Part shown: positions 11,601-22,939 of the stretch, piece by piece
Layout of the letters: the number at the start of each line of letters is the position of its first letter
How positions within the stretch are numbered: the stretch's first letter is position 1
From: Argentina anserina
Lineage: Eukaryota > Streptophyta > Magnoliopsida > Rosales > Rosaceae
DNA: 64,000 bases
Direction of reading: 5' to 3'
Assembly: GCF_933775445.1 (NCBI RefSeq)
Contig: NC_065875.1
Span: 24,117,555-24,181,554 of the forward strand
Notes under the pieces: generated by a model
Told to the model about the DNA's origin: nothing
What the model saw: only the letters and a program-made list of their open reading frames with translations
Databases searched by the model: none
Translations under genes and position numbers: made by a program

Positions 11601-13011
11601 GATCCAGATGAAACAACCGGCCCCTTAGATACCCCCGACCAATTACCCGTCCGGTGAGAAGATCCTGAAATAACACATACATAGGAAAAAAGGTCACAGA
11701 GCACTGAGCGTCAGCGTTCAATTGGGGAACAGATATCAAATGATGAGATAAAGCAGGTACATAGAGTACATTGTGAAGCTCTATGGTGGGAGTAATAGGA
11801 ACAAACCATGTCCCTAACACGAGAAATGTCTTACCATTAGCATTAGTAACATATGGTACAGGTGGAGGTGACAATACGGTAAAATAAGATTTTTCATAAG
11901 TCATATGATCAGATGCACCAGAATCAATAATCAATGTATCAAAACTAACAGAGTGAGAAATATTGAAAGCCATACCAATTTGACCACGGCCAACGAAGGA
12001 GGCTGTAGGTGCTCCTCCAGCAGTATGATGATGATCATGCCTAACCACACCATAGATATCAGGTTCCGGAACTAATTCAAGAGCTGCTTTAGCCCGGGGA
12101 AGATAATTAGGCCTAAGGTGTGGATATAATTTCCAGCAGGTTGCACGAGCATGGTTAGTATCATGGCAATAAGAACAAGGAGGACGAGGCTGATTCCCGA
12201 AGCCTGGTGATGGTCCGCGTCGGTGAAGGGGAGCAGAAGGTGCTTGTGGAAGAGGTGGTGCCGGAGTTCGAGCATGAACAGTGAGACTGGAAACGACAGC
12301 CGGCGCCTGAAGAATACTCTCCTGCTGAGACTCATCCTTTGGGATATAGTTGAAAGCGATAAGTAGACTAGATGGTTCGGTCATTCGGAGTAATTCGTCT
12401 TTCGCACTGGTATGCTTTGCATCAAGACCCTTTAGGAAATGGTGAACGCGTTCAAGCTCCTTCTCCTTGTGGTACCAAATAATATCCTCTTGATTTTTTA
12501 TCATGCAAGGACGTTTCACATCAATCTCAGCCCAAATATTCTTTAGTTTGGTGAAATAGTGCGCCACCGGTTGCCCATCCTGATGTATTGTCAAAGCTGT
12601 GCACATTAACTCATGAACCTGTATGAAATCAGAATCATTAGTATATAAGCCGGCTAGTGTCTCCCATATTGTTTGCGCAGTTGTACATGCCTCTACCATA
12701 TCAATTATCTCATCATTCATAGCTTTTCACAAGACAGACATAACAAGACCATCATCGTCGTCCCATTTATTGTAGGCAACAATATCCTCAGGACTAGGAG
12801 CCTTAGTGACGCCGGTGACATGTCTCATCTTATGCATGCCTCGAAGATGAGCAGTCATAAGTCGTTTCCATTTACGGAAATTGGTTCCGTTGAGTTTGGC
12901 GCCTCCAAATGAACCACTGTCAGAACCTTTGACAGATACTTCAAAGGTCGGAACATCAGGAAGCTGTGAACCCTCTGCTTCGTGTCCAGAACCCATTAAA
13001 AAAGGAAACAA
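8648..13011 (-). pseudogene. Copia gag-pol, broken by several stops and frameshifts
   Basis: Reading from 13011 downward. Gag starts at 13011 and is stopped by TGA at 12727-12729, then resumes in frame at 12720. A CX2CX4HX4C zinc knuckle follows in the same frame, then the protease motif DSGASDH, the GAG-pre-integrase HRRLWH...CETC and the integrase core beginning HSDVWGP. At a run of 14 C (11126-11139 on plus) the frame shifts; integrase continues on 11333-10260. Reverse transcriptase is on 10212-9550 with YVDDMVV as catalytic box, interrupted by stops near 9832 and 9550. A shift near 9215 precedes the RNase H part (DADWAG, SSAEAEYR) down to 8648, with one more stop near 8921. At least six lesions mean it cannot make active proteins. 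No joined protein is offered. Confidence 0.92.
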
Positions 13012-13049
13012 TGTAAAAATTAGGGATTAGGCCGCAAGAAAAAATACAA

Positions 13050-13745
13050 GAAATGGAGAACAATCTGTCGCCGGTGCACTTGCACTGTCGGTTAGCATAC
13101 ACTGACTGAAGATAGCCGGACCGGGTCGGGTTGCGTTGACGGGTCGGGTCGGATCCGGGTCAAATCTTTCCGGGTCGGGTCGGATATGGTCGGGCCGGGT
13201 CGGGTTGAAATTTGACCCGGGTGGTATTTTAGGGTTGAGGATCTGACAGAATCCCCAAACCTCCGAAAAAACTTCCCAAACCCGAAAAATTTGTGGAAGG
13301 GCGGGGGGCGGCGCGGTCGAATGGCGACGTCGGGGGCAGCAGCAGCGGCAGAACGGCGACGTCGGGGCAGCAGCGGCAGCGGAACGGCGACCTCGGGTTG
13401 ACTGCAGATCTATGAGCGTCGGAGTGCGGAGGGCAGCGACTTCGGGCTGAGTTGTGGTGACGACTCCGGGGAGAGTGCGGAGGGCAGCGACGAACGAGAG
13501 AGACGCCGGAGTGCGGCGGTAAGCACGAGAGTGCGGCGGTGGCGATAAGGAGCAGTGGCGAGACAGCGGGTCGATGAGCTCCGGAGGTAGGTAGCGGCTA
13601 CGGAGGCGACGTCGAGAGGCGAGTCAGGAGTTATGCAGCGGCTACGGAGGGTTAGTCAGCGGCTGGAAGAGCACCGGAGGACTGGAAGAGCACCGGAGTA
13701 GCGGTAACCGGCCGGAAAAGGCGAAAAGAAGAAAAAAGAGCACGA
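13050..13745 (-). other. GC-rich leader of the Copia element
   Basis: About 0.7 kb between the gag start and the primer binding site, strikingly richer in GC than everything around it. The part at 13115-13200 repeats GGGTC/CGGGT units many times on plus; 13310-13720 repeats words such as CGGCGACGTCGGGGCAGC, GTGCGGAGGGCAGCGAC and ACTGGAAGAGCACCGGAG. No long reading frame is evident. It is either the element's untranslated leader or captured foreign sequence. Confidence 0.7.
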
Positions 13746-13746
13746 A

Positions 13747-13759
13747 GGCTCTGATACCA
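13747..13759 (-). other. Primer binding site (initiator tRNA-Met type)
   Basis: The sense strand reads TGGTATCAGAGCC, complementary to the 3' end of plant initiator tRNA-Met, three bases inside the 5' LTR. This is the common primer of plant Copia elements. Confidence 0.9.
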
Positions 13760-13762
13760 ACT

Positions 13763-13941
13763 TGAATTAGGTAATTATACTGCTTGATATTGATATATTT
13801 GATCTGATACAAGTCTAGCTATTTATACGAATTGATTTGAACATTAGCATTATCACTAATGATGAATCCTAGATGTTCTAGCACCATGAGTAACATGTTT
13901 GTTGTTTTACACAACTCACACACAGCTCACTTATGCTAACA
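13763..13941 (-). repeat. 5' LTR of the Copia element
   Basis: 179 bp with TG...CA ends, matching the 3' LTR at 8462-8640. The primer binding site follows on the sense strand. The flank on its other side (GCCTGCCAT on plus) contains the original splice acceptor of exon 7 of ureide permease copy A. Confidence 0.95.
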
Positions 13942-16284
13942 GCCTGCCATAACAACAAAAAGTTAAAATTCATATAACAAAGATCTCTAACAGCTTTGTC
14001 TCATGAGATTAAGTTATGTGTTGGTAATGTGTGCAGAAAAAAAGTTGTGTTTATGACATGAAATTGACCTGAACAGAATCAGCTGCCGCATATCCTGCAG
14101 CTTGACCTCCCATGAATTGGAGACCATTTCCAAATCCACATAGGACACCAGCCAAAAGGGCCCAACCCCTACCATTCCAGTCATTCAAATAAGCTTTGAA
14201 TGTTGTTTTGGGTAAGCCTAGCATAGGGCGGTAAAGGAAGATGATGTTTAAAATGACAGCAAGGACGAAGCAAGATAATGAGAAGTAGAAAAACGCAGTA
14301 TAGACAACCAAATTAGGAACTCATTTCTTCAAAGTATGCCACTGATCATTTGTGGCGACATTGAATGCTGGTGTGAAGAGGGAGAAGCAAAGACCGGCAA
14401 AGAAACATATGGCCAGTCCAACATAAGTATTCTTCCCAAAAACCTGCACAAACAGAATCACATAGTACATGTTCAATATCGAAAGAAAATGAGTTACATA
14501 TATAAAGTGGGTTGCAGAATCACAAACTTTAATTGCTCTTCTGTTTTCTTGCTGTACAAGAAAATTTGCAGTCCCAGCCTTAGCCTTCTGAGTTGAACCA
14601 TTTCCATTTTCCATATCCTTAGACAAATCTATAAAATAAACAAATATTGGAAATGAGCTTATAGGTCATGAAGAACAGCAACAGAATTAGAGGATAGAAA
14701 TATTTTGAATTCATAGAATTTCTCTCTCAATTGGAATCACGCTAGAAGTCCTGTGATAACATTAAAATTGGTTTAGTAAAGATTAACCAACTACTGGAAC
14801 TCGTTCAACAAACAATAATGTCACACTCATCAAAAATTTCAAAGCAATTGCAAAGAAAAGAAACATACTTTTCTCCATCCTTTTTATCACTCGGCAGACT
14901 GTCAAGTTTCGCTTTGTTATCAGCTGCATTGGATGAATGAACAGCAGAGGCAAGACAAACCGCAATCAAGAAGCAAGCAACACCAGGGAATAGAATTTCT
15001 GCTCTATTAATTCTGTCATCTAAGAAGTAATTCAATGTTGTACCTGTAGTTTCATTTGAAGGAAAGATTAGACAGTATGTTTAATATTTTTCCAAGTACC
15101 GTTCAGGGCAGAAACACTAAATAGAGACCTATTACAACTGTGATGCTTGAAGCGATCACTTCTGTCACAGAGAGACCAACTAAGGCCCAGGCATACTGTG
15201 TAGCCAGATTTCCAAGGCTGAGTACTATCCCTCCCGCCATTGCGAATAATACACTGGTCCAATTGTCCTGCACCATATCACATAAGACTCAAACACCAGT
15301 TGAATTTTGGGACTGAAACTATGTCACTGGACATATTGCAGCCATAATGCAAAGCCTACTACCAAATACACAACAACACACGTGAAACAGAAACGAAAAG
15401 TAGAAATACAAAAAGTACACACGGCTGATGCTTCTGCACAATCCTAAAATACACTTCACAAACTTCAAGCTCACCTGTAAAAGTTGAGTTAAAAAATTGG
15501 GCATTTCAGGAGTGCTACTGCCTATCTGACCAAATGTGAAGGCAATGTACTGCAACCAACAAATTGGTGATGGAGTAATCCAGATAAGTATGCTGGGGAA
15601 GCCGGCCTCGTCTTTCAAGCATAGTCAGGACAGCAGGCCATGTGCCTAGGAAGGCCAAGGCAATCAGCATGCATGCTATAGCACCTCCTTTGCTTTCCAC
15701 CACATACATGTCTAACCAACTCAAAAGAACTCCACTCAGATGGTGAAATAATCAGTCGTGGAGTACTAGAAGAAATAAAACCTGCACATAGGTATGGTTG
15801 ATTCAATATCACTCACTACTGGAACTCCAGATATCTGAAGAAGTTGAAGTTAAACTTGAGTGATAAATTATGTAGAAAAAGTCACCAATATTATCCTCAG
15901 GACACAATAATAGCAACTTTGAGAACACCAAAGTTGACTTCATCATCTACAAGACTACAAGTCAGCACCGTAATCTTTTTGAAGTGATAATCCAAGATAA
16001 GGAAATACCTACTCAATTCAAAGATTGTTTAAACCACAAGTCAGCACCGTAATCTTTTCACAGCATTCGGACTCCGCATCTCTCTCTCTCTCTTTTTCGT
16101 TTTTTTTAAGAGTGATGACTCTTTTCTGGGAATCCCCTTTACTGCAGAAGCTGATTTGCTGAACATGAACACTTCTGGAGATGAATGAGAGAACACAGAG
16201 GTGGTGTATGAGAATAGGTTCAATTGTTTCAATTGTCTGAGATAACACTATAATGATTATTGTATGGTTAGAAGCTGGTTTTTC

Positions 16285-16395
16285 CATCTGTGATGTGATA
16301 GAAACCAATATTCAAATTGTGTGCCTAACTGGAGTCTTAAATGTGGATTCCCTGCAATATGTTTTGCTGTGAGAATCAATTGTATTGATTCCTAT
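16285..16395 (-). promoter_or_regulatory. Upstream block of ureide permease copy A
   Basis: The block shares words with equivalent stretches upstream of copies B (19535-19645) and C (22940-23050): TGATGTGATAGAAACC, TGGATT(T)CCC(T/A)(G/A), ATAT/GTGTTTTGCTGTGAGAATCAA on plus. All three lie 0.6-0.8 kb from their start codon, so the duplication unit carried the promoter or first untranslated exon. A CT microsatellite lies nearby at 16078-16093. Confidence 0.55.
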
Positions 16396-16806
16396 AATTA
16401 ATATCAAAGGTCAAATAAATTGACAAGTTCAGTTTGTTAATTGGTATTATTTAGTCTAAGGAAAGAAAACATATATAGCAAATCAAAATCAACTTGGATC
16501 AGGCGTTTTCATCTTCCAAGACTTTTGCTAAGAATCAGATATATATTACAAATTTCATTTGTATCCTTTCTTAAACTGCCCCCATATCTTGTTTATTTTC
16601 TGTTGACTAAACTCCACCCACCAATACCACAGAAATAATCTTCAGTGGAATATTTCACATTCACAAACACCTGCACAACTCATAAGTCATAATCTTCCTG
16701 ATTGATGAGCCTATTTTGTTCTTCAGCATTTTCTTGCTTGAATCTTGATTCATGATCTAATACAGAGGTACACAGTTTTTCTAACAAGGATTTTGCAGTT
16801 GAATTG

Positions 16807-18825
16807 TTATGTTCTCTCCCCTGCTGATGCCATGAGCAAAGCAACAGCAACAATAAACATGCCCAACATGCTAATAAGCAATATGTATGTTCTTTGTGAT
16901 GAATTTCGGTAGTCTCCAAACAGAAGTATACCCCAGAAAGTGCTCACAAGTGGAAATGCCTGCCATTACAACCTCATATGCATATAAAATTCAAGTTACA
17001 TTAATGAGACATGCTTGGATATCACTAGCCAAAAAATAAGTACAACACGCTAATTTGCCAAACTATCAATCTTGATCAGTTTGAAAAAAAAATTGTGTTC
17101 ATCTCACAAAACTAACCTGAACAGCATCAGCTGCTGCATATCCTGCAGCTTGGCCTCCCATGAATTGGAGACCATTTCCGAATCCACATAGAATACCAGC
17201 CAAAAGGGCCCAACCTCTACCATCCCAGTCCTTCAAATAAGCTTTGCATGAAGTTTTTGGTGAGCCTAGGATAGGGCGGTAGAGGAAGATAATATTTAGA
17301 ATAATGGCAATGGTAAAACACGATACTGAGAAGTAGAAAAACGCAGTATAGACAACCAAATCAGGAACTCCTTCCTTTAGAGTGTTCCACTGATCATTTG
17401 TGGCCAAGTTGAATGAAGGTGAGAAGAGAGAGAAGCAAACTCCAGCAAACAAAGCTATGCCCAATCCAATAAAAATGCTCTTTCCAAAAACCTGCAATAT
17501 ATAACAGAATCATACCCATTCTGATGAGAGCTTTATACATTGATCAAAAGGACAGAACCAATTTTAAGCGCAATTGTCGACCTTAATTGCTCTTTGGTTC
17601 TCAAGCTGTACAAGAAAATCTGCTGTCCCAGCCTTGGCTTTCACAGCATGATCATTTCCAGTCTCTAGGTCCTTCCCATCCACTGAATCCCAATATTTAG
17701 AGAAAATAATTAACTACCATCATAGATCAATTCATGTATATAGTAACATGTTATAACTTCAAAGAATTCTCACCCTTATTTGGGTTTGCACTTAATTGCC
17801 TGTGATAACATTAACTTGGTTTAGTGAAAATTAACAAAGGTTTAGTTAAAATTAACAACTAAAAGAGCTACTCATAACAAATTTCATAGCATTTCTGGCT
17901 AAAAGAAACGTACTTTCCTCCATCTTTCGGATCACTTGGAAAATTGTCAAGTTTTACTTTGTTATCAGCTGCATTGGATGAGTGAACAGCAGATCCAAGA
18001 CAAACCGCAATCAAGAAGCAAGCGACACCAGGGAAAAGAATATCGGCTTTGTTTATTTTGTCATCTAAGAAGTAATTCAAGGTTGTGCCTGTTACATTTA
18101 AGAAGAGAACAAACAGAGGGTTCAATATTTGCCAAGTTCTGTAACTTATAAGTGCATTTACTACATTTAAGGTTTGTGCAGTGCCTAGACAAGGATAGAA
18201 AAGAAAGAGACCTATGACAACTGTAATGCTTGCAGTGATAACTTCTGTCACTGACAAACCAACAACAGCCAAAGCATATTGTGTTGAAAGATTCCCGAGG
18301 CTCAAGAATACCCCGCCCGCCATTGCAAATAAAACACAGGGCCAATTCGCCGGCAACTGTCATCATAAGAAGACTCAAAATCCAGTTGAATTGAAACTAT
18401 ATCACTGATTTACATATTGAACAGCCAAGAAGCAGCAACCTTAAATAAGAATAGCTTACTAGTAATGAACTTATTACACAACAAAATGGAAATCACAATT
18501 CAAAATACACATGATTGAAGTTTCTGCATGATCTAATATGTATCGATATGAATAGTCTGATCCCATGCCAGAAACACTTCTTACTCACCTGCGAAAGTTG
18601 GGTTATAAAATTGGACTCCTCAGCTGTACCACTCCCTATCTGACCAAGTGTCAAAGCAATAAAGATAGCAGCCGAGAAATTGGTGATTGAATAATCCAGA
18701 TAGGTATGCTGAGGAAGTCGGCCTCTTCTTTCGAGCATAGCCAGGATAGCAGGCCATGTCCCCAAGAAGAACAAGGACAGAAGCATGCATGCTATGGCAC
18801 CTCCTTTGCTTTCCACCAAATACAT
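16807..18825 (-). CDS. UPS: Ureide permease, copy B, 7 exons, 403 aa
   Basis: Exons: 18589-18825, 18212-18356, 17914-18088, 17774-17799, 17582-17682, 17117-17491, 16807-16959; all GT-AG with consistent phases. The start MYLVESKGGAIACML is the family's conserved opening. Later landmarks are ERRGRLPQHTYLDYSITN, LSLGNLSTQYALAVVGLSVTEVITAS, GTTLNYFLDDKIN, a hydrophilic central loop, QVFGKSIFIGLG and GNGLQFMGGQAAGYAAADA. The family transports allantoin and other oxo-derivatives of nitrogen heterocycles, in some members uracil, across the plasma membrane by proton symport, in nitrogen remobilisation. The C-terminus ends MASAGERT instead of the GHRK seen in A and C, so the last residues have drifted. 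A neighbouring 5' UTR exon, ending just before 18895, is suggested by GTGTTCCACTGCTGG-like conservation between copies. Intact by reading; expression is unknown. Confidence 0.92.
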
Positions 18826-20037
18826 CTTTAGCCCCCTCGAAAAATTCCACTCAGAAGGCAAAAATACCAGCAGTGGAACACCAGAGAGATCCTGCATATG
18901 CATATATAGCTCACTATCACTCACTAGTTTCCCATAAATTTTTAACACAGAATAAGCTTCAACTAAATGATAGCATTCATTTCTGGAAGGACTACATTTC
19001 TAAGAACCAAAACAGAAAATCCCCAACTTTTAGGTATGACCTGAAAGCCAGCCTGCCTAAGGATTCAAAATCATGGTGGGAGATTCCAAATAGATACTAC
19101 ATACCATAGCATAGGAAAAACGAATTCTGAGGAACAACACAATTGCTTTATCAATCACAGCTCAACATGTTCAGATCTTATACAAAAAATAGAAAAATAC
19201 AACTGAAAAAAAATGAAGGTTTTATATAGTATAAGAAGAAAGATCACCTAACAAGCAATAAGCGTTGCAGCCACCAGTTGACGAGGACCGAAAAGCTACG
19301 TCAGCAGATTCCAATAAACTTTTTAACGTCACAATCAGAATCACTATATCAGATTCTAATGCTCTAAAAATAATATGAAAAACACAAGGAACCTTATACT
19401 TTAGATTCTCAACTGTAACAGAAAGAATCCCATTAGTTGAAGAAGAAGCAGGTTTCACTAAGCGGAAACACTAACAAGGACGTGAAGTAACTTAGTGAGA
19501 GCGAGAGACCATGAAAATGAGAGAGAAGCTGGTGTCAGTTTTGATGTGATAGAAACATGGTGGTAATATAAAAGAGTTCTTGCTTGTCTGAAACCTTGAA
19601 GCTGGATTTCCCAAGATATGGTTAGCTGTGAGAAGAAACAAATGGCGAGCTGCCCAATATGGCAATATGTCACCATATATGTCAAGTCAACACATACGAT
19701 AATTCATGTCACCGCCTACACAAGCTGGAGCTTGGACCATAATAAATGACGTTACAAATTCCATTATTATACACGTAGTTGATCACCAAAATGCATTTCT
19801 AAATTTAGGTTGTAGTAGAGATTTTCATTTTTTAGTCTTTTTTTTTCATACCGAAAAAGGAAGAAAGAAAAAGGTTAAAAAAAGGCTAATTGTCTTAATA
19901 AGTTCAACCCGCTAGTAGTAAAACTCTTCTTGAACCCCAGAATACTGTTACTATTTTCTTAAATACCAAGAAACCAGTACATAATCTTCATTTTGTGTTA
20001 TACATAGATTTACAAATTCTAGACAAGGAGTGAATAC
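18826..20037. other. Spacer between ureide permease copies B and C, with copy B leader
   Basis: The region nearest 18826 aligns by eye with the leaders of the other copies (a TCTGAGTGGA-containing stretch just before the ATG, preceded by a GCAG acceptor), implying a 5' UTR intron. No coding frame is supported in 18960-20037. The 3' part of this spacer (19650-20037) is copy C's downstream flank. Confidence 0.5.
19535..19645 (-). promoter_or_regulatory. Upstream block of ureide permease copy B
   Basis: Homologous to the blocks upstream of copies A and C. On the sense strand it holds CTTTTATATTACC near 19563-19575, a candidate TATA element, and the shared words CTTGGGAAATCCAGCTT and TTTCTATCACATCAAAAC. 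Confidence 0.5.
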
Positions 20038-22248
20038 TCATTTTCGATGCCCCGCTGATGCCATTAGGACGGCAACGGCAACAATAAACATTGTCAACAT
20101 GCCGGTAAGCAATATATATGTTCTTCGTGACGATCTTCTGTATTCTCCGAACAGAAGTATGCCCCAGAAAGTGCTCACAAGTGGAAGTGCCTGCATTACA
20201 ATCGCCCAATGCGTATAAATTGGCAAGTTATACTCACTAAACATGCTTGGATGTCACTCACTGAGAGATAAGTATGTTATGTTATGTTGTCAAACTATCG
20301 ATTTGAGTTGCTTATTGACACAATATGATAATGTCATGAAACTAACCTGCACAGAATCAGCTGCTGCATATCCTGCAGCTTGCCCTCCCATGAATTGGAG
20401 ACCATTTCCAAATCCACATAGGACTCCGGCCAAAAGGGCCCAACCCCTACCATTCCAGTCATTCAAATAAGCTTTGAATGTCGTTTTGGGTAAGCCTAGC
20501 ATAGGGTGGTAGAGGAAGATGATGTTTAAAATGACAGCAAGGACGAAGCAAGATAATGAGAAGTAGAAAAACGCAGTATAGACAACCAAATTAGGAACTC
20601 CTTTCTTCAAAGTATGCCACTGATCATTTGTGGCGACATTGAATGCTGGTGTGAAGAGGGAGAAGCAAAGACCGGCAAAGAAACATATGGCCAGTCCAAC
20701 ATAAGTATTCTTCCCAAAAACCTGCACAAACAGAACCATTCTTTTCGTAACCAGGAATGTTCACTCACTGTGCAGAAGAGAAGCAAAACGGAAGTTGAAA
20801 CACAAACCTTAATTGCTCTTTGGTCCTCAAGCTGTACAAGATAGTCTGCTGTCCCAGCCTTTGCTTTGTCATTTGCACTCTCCAGATCCTTCAACCCATC
20901 TGTGGATATTCAAGATCAAGAAAAAATGAACCACCATTTTCCATGTAACCAGATAAGCATATAATAGAATCTTAGAATTTCAGAGAATTGGTTACCCTTA
21001 TTTGCAATTTGTTTTGAAGCCCTGTGATAACATTAAACTTGATTAAGTACTGATTAACCAACACTGAATCTGTTATATGAATCATTATATCCCACTGTCA
21101 ACACTGTCATTATATCACAAATTTAAAAGGGAATAAAAGACGACAGAAGAACATACTTTTCTCCTTTTGACTCACTGTCAACACTGTCAAGTTTTACTTT
21201 GTTATCAGCTGCATTGGATGAGTGAACAGCAGAGCCAAGACAAACTGCAATCAAGAAGCAAGCGACACCAGGGAAAAGAATCTCGGCTCTATTAATTCTG
21301 TCATCTAAGAAGTAGTTCAAGGTTGTGCCTGTTACATTTAAGACGAAAGAGTAAAACGTAAGTTCACTATGTAACAAATTGCTGATCAGTGAAACATGAA
21401 AATATATCATATGATTGTGCTGCGACACACTGATAGATAGAGAAAAGACCTATGATAGTTGTGATGCTTGCAGTTATCACCTCTGTCACTGATAAACCTA
21501 CTAAAGCCCATGCATACTGTGTAGAAAGATTTCCAAGGCTCAGGACTATCCCACCCACCATTGCGAATAACACACTGGGCAAATTATCCTGCACATGTCA
21601 TCAGACAATACTCATAAACAGAAGATGCTGCATCACTCATCATGGGCAACAACTTGTTAGAGCTCAAGTCTAACAGGTTAAAGGAGCAGAAGTCACTGAG
21701 TGGTTTGTAAAAGATCTATATCTCCAATCGCATTACATCAGTACTGTTTTAGAATCTTACAGGTACCTCCTGAGTCTTACCGGTGGTTGTGTTTTTCAGC
21801 TTTAATAGGCTTAGAAGCACATATTTTGCTTTTCGCTTCTTGCATATGTAGCGAGAATTGGCTTGTGGCCTTGTAGGCAGTATAAAAGCTTATATATAAC
21901 CAAAATATCAGCAACAAGAATGGAAAAGTGATAGTGGAGAAGTACACATGACTGAAGTTTCTCCATATCAAAGTACGAATAATCATTAGGAAGTACGGAG
22001 TTGAATCTGACCTGTGAAAGTTGAGTTATAAAATTGGGCTTGTCGGGTGTGCTACTGCCTATCTGACCAAATGTCAAAGCAATCAGAATAGCAGCCAAGA
22101 AATTGGTGATAGAGTAATCCAGATAAGTATGCTGAGGAAGCCGGCCTCTTCTCTCGAGCATAGCCAGGACAGCAGGCCATGTCCCCAATAAGATCAAGGC
22201 CAGCAGCATACATGCTATGGCCCCTCCTTTGCTTTCCACCACATACAT
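20038..22248 (-). CDS. UPS: Ureide permease, copy C, 7 exons, 397 aa
   Basis: Exons: 22012-22248, 21450-21588, 21157-21328, 20996-21021, 20808-20899, 20347-20721, 20038-20190; every junction GT-AG and phases consistent. It opens MYVVESKGGAIACMLLALILLG; an in-frame upstream ATG at 22260 would add MRLK. I chose 22248 because the family begins MYVVES or similar. Conserved GTTLNYFLDDRINRAEILF, GNGLQFMGGQAAGYAAADS and the tail STFWGILLFGEYRRSSRRTY...MASAGHRK are all present. Compared with copy B it lacks two codons in exon 2 and three in the central loop. It is the most canonical member of the array and the best candidate for the active carrier. Exon 6 is nearly identical to pseudogene A while other exons differ, which suggests gene conversion. 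Confidence 0.94.
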
Positions 22249-22939
22249 CTTTAACCTCACTCAAAATTTTCCACTCAGATGGTAAAAGAATCAGCAGAGG
22301 AACACCAAATATCCTGCATTTGCATACTTCAATGTCACTCATTGTTTTCCTTTCGGTTTCCAACAAAGAACAAGTTTTGTATACATGAATCAAATGAACA
22401 GGAATTCACACCAAGAGAAAGCAAACATTACTGAAAAAACTATCACACGAAATTTGATACAAGTTAATGCCTGCCAAAACTTTCTACGAGTCAAAATCAT
22501 CTGTACCATACCTAAACTGGAAGACTTTTGTTGTCAAAAAAAAAAACTGGAAGACTTTATATATTCCTTCAAACAAATAACCCTTTAAACCAAACAAAAG
22601 AATCCATTTCTGAGGAACAACAGATATAAGAAAAATACAAAATGCAGGTATTATATACAAAAGGAATACAACACGAGACATTAGGCTATATATGGAAGAA
22701 TATAGAAAGAAAGAAGAGATCCCCTACCGATCAGAAAACAATGTTGCACCCAAAAGTTGAGAAAGACGCAGAACCCTATAGCAATTCCAGGTCCAATCAG
22801 ATTCTCATATTCTAGTTACAGCATGAAAAAGCCAAGAATCTCACATATTCTTCTTCACAAAGAAAAACTTGGGTTTGTTTCAGTGAACCCCAATGAAAAA
22901 GTAGATCTTCAAGAACATTTTCTGGAATCTGTCCTCTAT

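Larger units (their letters stand above)
8462..13941 (-). mobile_element. Ty1/Copia LTR retrotransposon, complete but defective, about 5.5 kb
   Basis: Two direct LTRs of 179 bp (8462-8640 and 13763-13941) bound an interior with primer binding site, gag-pol remnants in Copia order (gag, protease, integrase, reverse transcriptase, RNase H) and polypurine tract, all reading on minus. The LTRs differ at 7 of 179 positions by my count (about 4%), so the insertion is neither brand new nor ancient. I see no clean 5-bp target duplication: bases next to the ends are GTACT on the left and GCCTG on the right in plus orientation. The element sits in the last intron/exon junction of ureide permease copy A. 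Confidence 0.95.
8308..15709 (-). pseudogene. UPS: Ureide permease pseudogene, copy A, split by a Copia element
   Basis: Seven exons match copies B and C in position: 15475-15709, 15129-15267, 14869-15043, about 14720-14746 (26-nt exon), 14528-14628, 14069-14443 and 8308-8460. Four lesions are visible. Exon 1 is 235 nt against 237 in both relatives, a 2-nt deletion after the SITN motif that shifts the frame. The 26-nt exon has lost its GT donor. A TGA at 14321-14323 replaces the Gly codon after TLKK. A 5.5 kb Copia element lies at the acceptor of exon 7, leaving the CAG and first two exon bases on the far side. The family are ten-helix plasma-membrane carriers importing allantoin, uracil and related oxo-heterocycles with protons. 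Conserved GNGLQFMGGQAAGYAAADS and STFWGILLFGEYR remain readable. It cannot encode a normal carrier. Confidence 0.93.

Noticed and set aside
8452..13951. Target site duplication of the Copia element
   Set aside because: Flanks GTACT and GCCTG do not match; CAGGC versus CAAGT on the sense strand is similar but would require non-canonical LTR ends. I leave it as not found.
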